NCBI GenBank assembly: GCA_027487385.1 | Contig: JAIYDS010000274.1 | Span: forward strand, 1-37,698 | Length of the DNA stretch: 37,698 nt | Source: Acetobacteraceae bacterium | GTDB taxonomy: Bacteria > Pseudomonadota > Alphaproteobacteria > Acetobacterales > Acetobacteraceae | Reading direction: 5' to 3' | In this document: in pieces, positions 15,992-24,300 of the stretch | Layout: each line of letters opens with the position of its first letter | Numbering within the stretch: position 1 is the stretch's first letter | Program-made: the position numbers and the translations under genes | Notes under the pieces: generated by a model | Told to the model about the DNA's origin: nothing | Database searches by the model: none | The model's input: only the letters and a program-made list of their open reading frames with translations

Positions 15992-16593
15992 CGCAGCAAT
16001 TGCTGCATGCGGCCCAGCATGCCGCCCAGGTCCAGCCCCGGCTCGGCGGGCGCGGCGGCGGTGCCGGCGGGTTGCTGGCGTCGCAGCCGCTCCATGGCGG
16101 CGGTGGTCTCGGCCAGACGCAGCTCGGTCGGCTGGGTGGACGCGCTGGTCTGGCTGCCCAGGCCGGCCATGCGGACCAGGGCGCGCTCGGCCGTGGGCAA
16201 TTCCTGGGCGGCGCGGGGCGCATCCGCGCTGCGCGGCGCGCAGATCAGGCTCCGCCCTTCGAGGTTGCAGGGCATTTCCATCATGGCATTGCTGCCCAGG
16301 CGCAGCTGGGCCGTCCCCGCCACGGCCAGCAAGCCGCGCGTGATGCTGTCGAGCGAGAGGTCACGCGCCGTCACCGCCGGCACCAGCCGCCCGCCGCGAT
16401 CCAGGATCTCGAAAGCGAGGCCGGCGCCGACCGTCGGCCGCTCCACCCAATCCTGGTGGCGCAGGATGCAGGCGGTGCGGTCCGTCATCCGGTCGGTCAC
16501 GCAGGCGAGCTGCCAGGAGCCGATGGCCTCGGGCGCGGGCTGCGCCAAGGCGGGGAGGGGGGCGAGCAGCAGGGCGATGGCAAGGCGCTTCAT
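15988..16593 (-). CDS. Secreted protein, IalB-like (invasion-associated locus B type)
   Basis: A 201-residue protein with signal peptide MKRLAIALLLAPLPALAQ. The mature start GSWQLACVTDRMTDRTACIL resembles the IalB pattern in which a Trp and two Cys open the domain. A second Cys pair follows in MEMPCNLEGRSLICAP, so two disulfides are plausible. IalB-type proteins are periplasmic or outer-membrane proteins of uncertain biochemistry in alphaproteobacteria. The C-terminal 60 residues (RLAETTAAMERLRRQQP, then a Pro/Ala linker and GLDLGGMLGRMQQLLR) are not typical of the family and look amphipathic. It is the first gene of the sigma/anti-sigma operon and is either the signal source or an accessory. 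The family call is tentative. Confidence 0.55.
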   Translation of the reverse strand: MKRLAIALLLAPLPALAQPAPEAIGSWQLACVTDRMTDRTACILRHQDWVERPTVGAGLAFEILDRGGRLVPAVTARDLSLDSITRGLLAVAGTAQLRLGSNAMMEMPCNLEGRSLICAPRSADAPRAAQELPTAERALVRMAGLGSQTSASTQPTELRLAETTAAMERLRRQQPAGTAAAPAEPGLDLGGMLGRMQQLLR

Positions 16594-16627
16594 GACGGGG
16601 TACCTAGCAGGGAATGGAGAAACGGGC

Positions 16628-17470
16628 ATGCGCAGCATCACACTCGCCGATGGCACTTCCGTGGCGGCCCTCGGGCAAGGCACCTGGCATATGGGGGAGC
16701 GCGCGGCGAACCGGAAGGCGGAGGTGACGGCCCTGCGCGCCGGCCTCGATCTCGGCCTCACCCTGATCGACACGGCCGAGATGTATGCCGAGGGCGGCGC
16801 GGAGGAGGTGGTGGGCGAGGCCATCGCCGGACGGCGGGAGGAGGTCTTCCTCGTCTCCAAGGTCTATCCGCACAATGCCTCGCGCCGCGCCCTGCCGCAG
16901 GCCTGTGAGCGCAGCCTGAAGCGGCTCGGCGTGGAATGTCTCGATCTCTATCTGCTGCATTGGCGCGGCTCCGTTCCTCTGGCGGATACGGTGGAGGCGA
17001 TGGAGCGGATGCGCGCGGCGGGAAAAATCGCGCGATGGGGCGTCTCCAACCTCGATGTGGAGGATCTGGAGGAACTTGGCCCGGCGCTGGCCGATTGCGC
17101 GACCAACCAGGTGCTGCTGAACCTGGAGCATCGCGGCGCCGAATTCGATCTGCTGCCCTTCTGCGCCGCGCGGCGCATGCCGGTGATGGCCTATTCGCCG
17201 GTTGGCCAGGGTGGGGATCTGCTGCGGCACCCGGCCCTGGCTGCCGTGGCGCGCGCGCGGGGCGCGACCCCGGCGCAGATCGCGCTGGCCTGGACGCTCT
17301 CTCGCCCCTTGGCCCGCCCCGGGGTGATCAGCATTCCCAAGGCCACCACGCTCGCGCATGTGAAGGAAAATGCGGCGGCGCGTGACATCTCCCTGACGGC
17401 CGAGGAACAGGCGGCGCTGGATGCGGCCTTTCCGCCGCCGCGGCGCAAGCGCCCCCTGGCGATGCTGTAG
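16628..17470 (+). CDS. Aldo/keto reductase
   Basis: A 280-residue NADPH-dependent oxidoreductase with a TIM-barrel fold. The catalytic tetrad is intact: D48 and Y53 in LIDTAEMYAEGG, K78 in VSKVYP and H111 in YLLHWRG. The cofactor region is seen in WGVSNLDVEDLEEL, ATNQVLLNLEHRG, MAYSPVGQGG and the late SIPKATTLAHVKENAAA. It most resembles the YdbC/DkgA-type bacterial group acting on small aldehydes and keto compounds; the substrate is unknown. I chose ATG at 16628, with a GGAGA ahead. It is divergent from the IalB-like gene with only 34 bp between the starts. Confidence 0.92.
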   Translation: MRSITLADGTSVAALGQGTWHMGERAANRKAEVTALRAGLDLGLTLIDTAEMYAEGGAEEVVGEAIAGRREEVFLVSKVYPHNASRRALPQACERSLKRLGVECLDLYLLHWRGSVPLADTVEAMERMRAAGKIARWGVSNLDVEDLEELGPALADCATNQVLLNLEHRGAEFDLLPFCAARRMPVMAYSPVGQGGDLLRHPALAAVARARGATPAQIALAWTLSRPLARPGVISIPKATTLAHVKENAAARDISLTAEEQAALDAAFPPPRRKRPLAML

Positions 17471-17542
17471 CGGCAGGCGCTGGCGCAGGGGCGGCGGCGC
17501 TCCACCGGTGACGCTGCATCCGCCTTCGTGTATGGTCCGGCT

Positions 17543-18376
17543 ATGATGAGTAATGTGACTCCGGTCAGCGCATTCGATGCGGCGGCTCCGAATCGGCGCG
17601 GGCGTGCCCTGGAGGATTTGCGGGAGGGCTTCCTCCGTTGGCGGCTCGCCTGGGTGCTGGCGCGCAGCGACATCACGCACCGCTATCGCGGCTCCGTCCT
17701 GGGGCCATTGTGGATGACGTTCTCCACCGCGATCATGCTGCTGTGCCTGGGCTTGCTCTATTCCAAGCTCTTCAAGCTCGAGATCGCGGTCTACCTCCCC
17801 TGGCTTGCGGTGAGCCTGATCGTCTGGACGGTCATCGCGCAGGTCTTCTCCGACGCGGGCAACACGCTGACCAGCGCGGAGGGCATCATCCGCCAGATGC
17901 CCGTGCCCTATACGGTGCAGGCGCTGCGGACCGTGTTCCGCAACATGCTGGTGGCGGCGCATAACCTGCCCTTGATCGCCATCGTGTTCACCGTCTTCGA
18001 CTACAGCGTCTCATGGTCCGTGCTGTGGTCGCTGCTGGGCCTGCTGCTGCTTTGCGTGAATGCGTTCTGGCTTTCGCTTTGGCTGGGCATCCTCTGCGCG
18101 CGGTTTCGCGACATCCCGCCCATCATCGGCTCTCTGGTGCAGGTGGCTTTCTTCGCCACGCCCGTGATCTGGAAGCCCGAGCTGATCCAGGAATGGCAGC
18201 CTTACCTGCCGCTCAATCCATTCTTCGCGATCATGGAGGTGGTGCGCGGGCCCTTGCTGGGGGATCCCGTGCCCATTTTCGTCTGGCTCATGGCCCTGTT
18301 CTACACCGCCATCACCTGCATCGCGGCCCTGGCGTTCTTCGTGCGCTTCCGCGGCCGCGTGGCCTTCTGGGTCTAA
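17543..18376 (+). CDS. ABC-2 type permease for polysaccharide export (Wzm/KpsM type)
   Basis: A 277-residue inner-membrane permease. The cytoplasmic N-terminal segment (RWRLAWVLARSDITHRYRGS, then VLGPLWMTFSTAIMLLCLGLL) is the hallmark of the O-antigen/capsule ABC-2 permeases. Further helices include YLPWLAVSLIVWTVIAQVF, a region around VNAFWLSLWLGILCARFRDI, and the family motif VQVAFFATPVIWKPE near residue 210, followed by NPFFAIMEVVRGPLLG. It ends RVAFWV. Starts at GTG 17528, ATG 17543 and ATG 17546 are possible; none has a strong ribosome site. The ATPase gene follows after 4 bp. Together they should flip or export a lipid-linked glycan. Confidence 0.9.
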   Translation: MMSNVTPVSAFDAAAPNRRGRALEDLREGFLRWRLAWVLARSDITHRYRGSVLGPLWMTFSTAIMLLCLGLLYSKLFKLEIAVYLPWLAVSLIVWTVIAQVFSDAGNTLTSAEGIIRQMPVPYTVQALRTVFRNMLVAAHNLPLIAIVFTVFDYSVSWSVLWSLLGLLLLCVNAFWLSLWLGILCARFRDIPPIIGSLVQVAFFATPVIWKPELIQEWQPYLPLNPFFAIMEVVRGPLLGDPVPIFVWLMALFYTAITCIAALAFFVRFRGRVAFWV

Positions 18377-18380
18377 GGCC

Positions 18381-19115
18381 ATGGCAAGGATCGAGGCGGC
18401 GGATCTGAGCGTGGAATTCCCGCTCTATCATCACAATGCGCGCTCCCTGAAGAAGCGCATCCTGGCGAGTGCCTCCGGGCGCCTCAAGTCCGATGAGGAG
18501 AATCGCGTCGTCGTCGCGGCGCTGCGTGAATTGAACCTGACGATCGGTCAGGGCGAGCGTGTGGCCCTGGTCGGTCCGAATGGCGCAGGCAAATCCACCC
18601 TTCTGCGCGTTCTGGCTGGCATCTACGAACCCGTGGCGGGCCGACTGCTGATCGAAGGCCAGATCGGTTCGCTGATCGATCCGGCCGCGGGCATGGATTC
18701 GCTGCTGACCGGGCGGGAGAACATCATCCTGCGCTGCCTGTATCGCGGCCTCACCGAAAAGCAGGGCATCGCCCTGGCGGAGAGCATCAGCGAATTCAGC
18801 GGACTGGGCGAGTTCCTGGACGTGCCGATCCGCGGCTATTCGGCGGGGATGAACATCCGGCTCGCCTTCGCCCTGGCCACGGCGATGACGCCCGACATCC
18901 TGCTGATGGATGAATGGTTCCTGGCTGGCGATGCCGACTTCATGCTCCGCGCCGAAGCGCGCCTCGCGCAACTCGTCACGGATGCGGAGATCCTGGTGCT
19001 GGCGACGCACGACATGAACATCATCCGCAAATGGTGCACCCGGGTGATCCGCCTTTCGGGTGGCCGAATTGTGGAAGACGGCTCCGTAGAAAAAGTGCTC
19101 GGCCCGCCGGAGTGA
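18381..19115 (+). CDS. ABC transporter ATPase for polysaccharide export (Wzt/KpsT type)
   Basis: A 244-residue ATPase that should power the adjacent permease. Walker A is GPNGAGKST (residues 65-73), the signature region is RGYSAGMNIRLAFA, Walker B is DILLMDEWFLAGD, and the H-loop is ATHDMN. The N-terminal extension of about 45 residues before the first strand is typical of Wzt/TagH proteins, and so is the YSAGM form of the signature. It lacks the C-terminal carbohydrate-binding domain of long Wzt proteins, so substrate end-group recognition by this subunit is not expected. It starts 4 bp after the permease gene and is followed by a structured 99-bp gap. Confidence 0.92.
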   Translation: MARIEAADLSVEFPLYHHNARSLKKRILASASGRLKSDEENRVVVAALRELNLTIGQGERVALVGPNGAGKSTLLRVLAGIYEPVAGRLLIEGQIGSLIDPAAGMDSLLTGRENIILRCLYRGLTEKQGIALAESISEFSGLGEFLDVPIRGYSAGMNIRLAFALATAMTPDILLMDEWFLAGDADFMLRAEARLAQLVTDAEILVLATHDMNIIRKWCTRVIRLSGGRIVEDGSVEKVLGPPE

Positions 19116-19123
19116 GATGGATG

Positions 19124-19194
19124 GCCTGCAAAGCAGGCTTGCCCCGTTGCGGCTTTTGTGGGACGGGGAGCGGTTCCAAAAGGAACTTCGTTCC
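19124..19194 (+). promoter_or_regulatory. Structured leader with consecutive hairpins before the methyltransferase-WbsX gene
   Basis: Three hairpins are packed between the ATPase stop and the next ribosome site. GCCTGC/GCAGGC (19124-19129 and 19133-19138, loop AAA) is followed by TT. CCCCGT (19142-19147) pairs with ACGGGG (19163-19168). GGAAC (19182-19186) can pair either with GTTCC upstream (19173-19177) or GTTCC downstream (19190-19194). The first could be a weak terminator and the last looks like a two-state switch near the ribosome site at 19205-19210. Confidence 0.45.
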
Positions 19195-19214
19195 TGCGAC
19201 GTACGGAGAGAGTA

Positions 19215-21248
19215 ATGAAGACTGCTGCGGATATCTACAGATTTTCGGTTGATCCAAATTCTGATACGGCCGCGGCAAATGTGTTGCGCTTTGTTGGTCG
19301 CGACAAGAAGGTCCTGGAAATTGGTGCTGGCCCTGGCTCGATCTCCCGGCCCTTGCAGGAGTTCAACGGCTGCCGTGTGAGTGCGGTCGAGATCGACGAG
19401 AAGAGCGTCGAGATCCTCAAGGGCTTCTGCGAGCAGGTCTGGCGCCGTGACCTGAACGCCGCCGACTGGGCTGATGGGATTCCCGAGCGGAGCTACGACA
19501 ATGTCGTGATCGCCGACGTGCTGGAGCACATCAACGATCCCTGGTCCACGCTGCGCCGGGCGGGCACCTTCCTGAAGCCCGACGGCAGCATCGTCGTCTC
19601 TATCCCGCACGCCTCGCACGCCTCCATCCTCGCCTGCCTGCTGAACAATGATTTCGACTATCGAGACTGGGGCCTGCTGGACCGCACCCATATCCGCTTC
19701 TTCAGCATGAAGAACCTGCAGGCGCTGTTCGAGGCGGCCGATCTCAAGATCGCGGATTTCTCCTTCGTCCTGAAGCATCCGCTCGACACGGAATTCGCCG
19801 AGACCTGGAAATCCCTGCCGCCGCGCACCCAGGCGATGCTCGAGATGGGCGAGTTCGCGAATGTCTATCAGGTGGTGATCCGGGCCATGCCGAAGGTCCC
19901 GCAGGACACGCTGCCCGGCCGCATCCTGCATGAGCGTCCGGCGCCGCCCCTCTCGAAGCTGCGCTACATCGCGTTCTACCTGCCGCAATTCCATCCGATT
20001 CCGGAGAATGACGCCTGGTGGGGCCGCGGCTTCACCGAATGGACCAATGTGACCAAGGCGACGCCGCTCTTCACCGGCCATTACCAGCCGCACCTGCCCA
20101 CCGAGCTTGGCTTCTATGACCTGCGGGTCCGGGCGGTGCAGCACCAGCAGATCGAACTCGCCAAGTCGCATGGCGTGGATGCTTTCTGCTTCCACTACTA
20201 CTGGTTCGGCGGCAAGCGCCTGCTGGAGCAGCCGGTCCTCGACTTCCTGGCCGATCCCACGGCCGATATCGAGTTCTGCCTGTGCTGGGCCAATGAGAAC
20301 TGGACGCGCAAATGGGATGCGTCTGAACACGAAATCCTCATGGAGCAGGTCTATACGCCGGACTGCCTGCGCGGCTTCATCGACAGCGTGATCCCCTTCT
20401 TCCGGGATCCGCGGCATGTGCGGGTGAATGGCCGCCCCATGCTGGTGGTCTATCGGCCGCAGCACATGCCCGATGCCCGCGCCGCCGCCGAACTCTGGCG
20501 CCAGCGCTGCCGCGAGGAGGGAATCGGTGAAATCCACCTCGTCGCCGCGCTGACCCATGGCAACACCGATTTCGAGCAATTCGGCTTCGATGCGGGGGTG
20601 GAATTCCCCCCGCACAACGTCCGCACCCCGAGCGGTGGCTTTCCGCAGAACCACCAGGCCGCGCTGAACGCGCCGCAGCCGATCACGGGGCAGGTCTGGG
20701 ATTATGCGGAGATCGCCCAATCCTACCTGACCTATGACTACACCGGGCGGCGGGTCTATCGCGGTGTGTTCCCGAGTTGGGATAACACAGCCCGGGTGGA
20801 CAGGCGCGCGTTGGTCGTCCAGGGCGGCAATCCGGCCAATTACGAGCGCTGGCTGGAGGGCGCTTCGCACCGGACGGTGATGGAGCGGGACCCCGGCGAG
20901 CGGCTGCTCTTCATCAATGCGTGGAATGAGTGGGCCGAGGGCTGCCACCTGGAGCCCGACCGGGAATTCGGCCGCGGCTTCCTCGAGGCGACCCGCAAGG
21001 TGAAGACCGGCCATTCGACGGTGGAGCCGGAGTGGACGCCGAGTTTCGCCCCCGCCGATCCCGTCGCTGAGCCTGCCCCCTTGCCACCGCCGGTGCCGGC
21101 TGCTGCCGAGGGGCCACAGCCGCCAGCCGGCGCCGAAGCGGATCTTCAGACGCAAATGGCGGTCAAGGTGGCCAATGTGCTGATGAAGCATCCGCGCCTC
21201 TACCGGGCCGTTCGCTCGGCCTATCGCAGCACGTTGAAGCGCGGCTGA
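19215..21248 (+). CDS. Fusion of SAM-dependent methyltransferase and WbsX/GH99-like glycan domain
   Basis: A 677-residue two-domain protein. Residues about 20-220 are a class I methyltransferase: VLEIGAGPGSISRPL (motif I), VSAVEIDEKSVEIL, then VVIADVLEHINDPWSTL and IVVSIPHASH. Residues about 248-595 are a WbsX (Glyco_tran_WbsX) domain related to glycoside hydrolase family 99: KLRYIAFYLPQFHPIPEND, WWGRGFTEWTNVTKA, FHYYWFGGKRLLE, CLCWANENWTRKW and INAWNEWAEGCHLEPD. A Pro/Ala linker and a basic helical tail follow. WbsX domains are common in O-antigen and rhamnan loci, where they are thought to modify or trim the glycan. GGAGAG precedes ATG 19215. The first ~100 bases are noticeably richer in A/T than the neighbours. 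Confidence 0.87.
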   Translation: MKTAADIYRFSVDPNSDTAAANVLRFVGRDKKVLEIGAGPGSISRPLQEFNGCRVSAVEIDEKSVEILKGFCEQVWRRDLNAADWADGIPERSYDNVVIADVLEHINDPWSTLRRAGTFLKPDGSIVVSIPHASHASILACLLNNDFDYRDWGLLDRTHIRFFSMKNLQALFEAADLKIADFSFVLKHPLDTEFAETWKSLPPRTQAMLEMGEFANVYQVVIRAMPKVPQDTLPGRILHERPAPPLSKLRYIAFYLPQFHPIPENDAWWGRGFTEWTNVTKATPLFTGHYQPHLPTELGFYDLRVRAVQHQQIELAKSHGVDAFCFHYYWFGGKRLLEQPVLDFLADPTADIEFCLCWANENWTRKWDASEHEILMEQVYTPDCLRGFIDSVIPFFRDPRHVRVNGRPMLVVYRPQHMPDARAAAELWRQRCREEGIGEIHLVAALTHGNTDFEQFGFDAGVEFPPHNVRTPSGGFPQNHQAALNAPQPITGQVWDYAEIAQSYLTYDYTGRRVYRGVFPSWDNTARVDRRALVVQGGNPANYERWLEGASHRTVMERDPGERLLFINAWNEWAEGCHLEPDREFGRGFLEATRKVKTGHSTVEPEWTPSFAPADPVAEPAPLPPPVPAAAEGPQPPAGAEADLQTQMAVKVANVLMKHPRLYRAVRSAYRSTLKRG

Positions 21249-21376
21249 GGCGCCGCCATGCGCCAGGGTGATCAGCCGGGCATCTCGCTGCGGGGTGGCC
21301 GGCCGAGCGCGCGCAGAGGCGCATCGCAGGCCATGTATCGGCCGGTTGGCGCGGTAGCCCGCGGGCAGGGCGCGCC

Positions 21377-24300
21377 GTGACCGCGCTGGCTGGTCGGGCG
21401 GCGGACGCGGGCGGCGTGCCCGTCAAGCTGAGCCTGATCGAAGCGGCCCCCACTCGCCAATCCTTTTCGGAACTGCTCTGGGGCGATGAACCGGGCCATG
21501 CCGCCATAGGTCCGGTCCTGCGCGTGGAGCGGATGACGACCGTCCAACTCCACGCACCGGACAGCGAGAGCGCGACACTCGATCGGCTGCGCGAGATCTT
21601 CGCCGACGCCGCCTACACCACCTTTCCGCTCTTCGCGGCGCGACTGCATGATGTTGGCCTTGACCTCGCCTATGGCCTGGTCACGGATGCGGAAGGGCGG
21701 ATCATCAAGGAAACCGCCAGCGTGGCCGAAGGCACCTTCGGCGGCCTCGGCGATGCGGAGTTGCTGCGCGCAGGGCTGGCGGGGGCGGCGATCCTGGACC
21801 GACCCGTGCTGCACCTGTTTCATCGCGCGACGCCCGCCTATGGGCATTTCGTGCTCGATGGTCTGGCCCAGCTCGCGGCCTTCCTGCGGGTGATCCAGGC
21901 TGGGCAGCTCGACGTTCTTGTGCCCCCCTTCCTGCCGGACTGGGCCGTTCGGGCGATGATCGCCATGGGTGTGCCTGAATTGGCGCTGCAGCGCCCGCAG
22001 GGCAGCACGCTGCGCTGCAAGCGACTGGTCACCATCTCCGCGATGGAGACGCTGGAGACCTTCTTCCCCCATCCGGCGCTCCTCACAGGTCTGGCCGCCA
22101 CCGTTCTCAGTGGCCTGGCCCTCGGATCGGGACGCCGGATCTACCTCTCCCGCGCCCGGCAGACCGCCTATTCGCAGCGGAGCCTCGCGAACGAGCAGGC
22201 GCTCACCGAATTGCTGGCGGCGCGCGGATTTGAAATCCTGGAGCCGGGCAACATGCCCTTTGCCGATCAGGCGCGGGCCTTTGCCGAGGCCGCGGTGATC
22301 ATTGGCGCGCACGGCTCCTCGTTCGGCAACCTGGTCTTTGCCCGCCCGGGAACCACCGTCATCGACCTCATGCCCGCGGGCTGGGTCGGCCATTGGGGCG
22401 GCACTTCGGCCGAACGCTGGCTGCTCAACATGACCACGGCGCTGCGGCTGAATTACGAGCTGGTGCTCTGCCCTTCCCGCACGGTGCAACTGCTGCCGGA
22501 GGATGACCAGAGCGGCCTGCAGAAGACCGGCATGGAGAGCATGCCCGATCTCGCCCTCGTCGCCCGCGTGCTGGATGGGCTGCCCGCCGTGCCGGGGCCG
22601 GCCCCGGTGGTGCAGGTGTCGTTGCAGCAGGCCCCTGCGGCTCCCCCCGCTGCATCGGTGCGGGTCACCCTCGCCGAGGCCGCGCCACGCGTGATGCCCT
22701 TCAGCGACCTGCTCTGGGGGAACCAGCCGGGCCACGCGGTGCTGGCACCCGAGCGACACGTCGCGCGCGAGAGTGCCGTGCATCTGCACGGCGCCGAGAG
22801 CGAGGCCGCAAAGCTCGCCGAGTTGCGCATCATCTTTGCCGACTCCGGCTACGGCGCGCCCGCCGTGATGGCTGCCCGGCTGGATGATGTCAGCCTCGAC
22901 CTCGCCTATGGCTTTGTCATGGATTCCGAGGGGCGGATCCTCCAGGAAACCGCGCATGTGGCGGAGCAGATCTTCGGCGATCTCGCCGGGGCGGACCTCC
23001 TGCGCGAGGGTCTCGCCGGTGCCGAGACGCTGACCCGGCCGGTGCTGCACCTGTTTCACCGTTCGACGCCGGCCTATGGGCATTTCGTGCTGGATGTCCT
23101 GGCCCCGCTCATGCATTTCCTGCCGGCGATCCGCGTTGGGCAGCTCGACGTGCTGGTGCCGCCCTTCATGCCGGGTTGGGCCGTGCCGGCCCTGCTGGCG
23201 CTGGGCGTGCCCGAGACGGCGCTGCAGAAGCCCGTGGGCCGCACATTGCGCTGCCGGCAATTGGTGACGCTTTCCGCGATCGAGACGCGGGAGACCTTCC
23301 TGCCCAACCCCGCGATGCTGGCGCCCATGGCCGCGGCGGCACCGCTGGACGAGGCGCGCGGTTCGGGGCGCCGCATCTACCTCTCCCGCGCCCGCCAGAA
23401 CGCCTATTCGCAGCGCAGCCTGCGGAATGAGGAGGCGCTGATCGCCATGCTGGCGGCGCGCGGCTTCGAGATCCTGGAGCCCGGCAACATGCCCTTCGCC
23501 GATCAGGCACGGGCCTTTGCCGAGGCGGCGATCATCATCGGCGCGCATGGTTCCTCCTTCGGCAATCTCGTCTTTGCCCGGCCGGGCACGACCGTGATCG
23601 ACCTGATGCCGGCCGATTGGGTCGGCTATTGGGGCGGCCGGCATGCGGAGCGCTGGCTGCTGAACCTGACCTCGGCGCTGCGACTGCACTACGAGGTGGT
23701 GCTGTGCCCCTCCCGCAAGGTTCAGCTCGAACTGGGGGCGGACCAGCAGGGCTTGCAGCAGACCGGGATGGAGAGCACGGCGGATCTGGAACTGATCGCC
23801 CGGGTCATCGAGAGCCTCTCACCGGCGGTGCCGGCGCCCCGGGCGCCGGCGCAGGAGACGGGCCTCGCCTCCCTCATGGCCCCGGTGCTCGATCCGGTCT
23901 TCGCCTGGCCGGAATGCATCGGGACGAACAGCGCCTGGTGGGGCCACGTCCCCTTTGCGGCCTGGCTGGTGACGACCCTGCGGCCGCGGCAGCTGGTGGA
24001 GCTGGGCAGCTGGCGCGGCGTCTCCTATTTCACCTTCTGCCAGGCCGTCCTGGCCTCCGAGCTGGATTGCCGCTGCCACGCGGTGGACAGCTGGGAGGGC
24101 GATCCGCATGCCGGCCTTTACGGACCAGAGGTGTTCGAGGCCTTCTCCCGCTTCAACGACGCGCTGTATTCCCGCGTCTCGACCATCCACCGGATGACCT
24201 TCGACTCGGCCGCCGCCGCCTTCGAGGACGGCACGGTGGACCTGTTGCACATCGACGGGCTGCACACTTATGACGCCGTGCGGCATGATTTCGAGACCTG

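Noticed and set aside
18312-21191. A 959-codon open frame antisense to the ATPase and methyltransferase-WbsX genes
   Set aside because: It spans several real sense genes and their gaps, with no domain resemblance.
21272-23689. An 805-codon open frame antisense to the GT61 fusion gene
   Set aside because: It mirrors the real gene's codon pattern at high GC, has no recognisable domain and is Arg/Gln/His-rich; the sense frame carries clear GT61 motifs.
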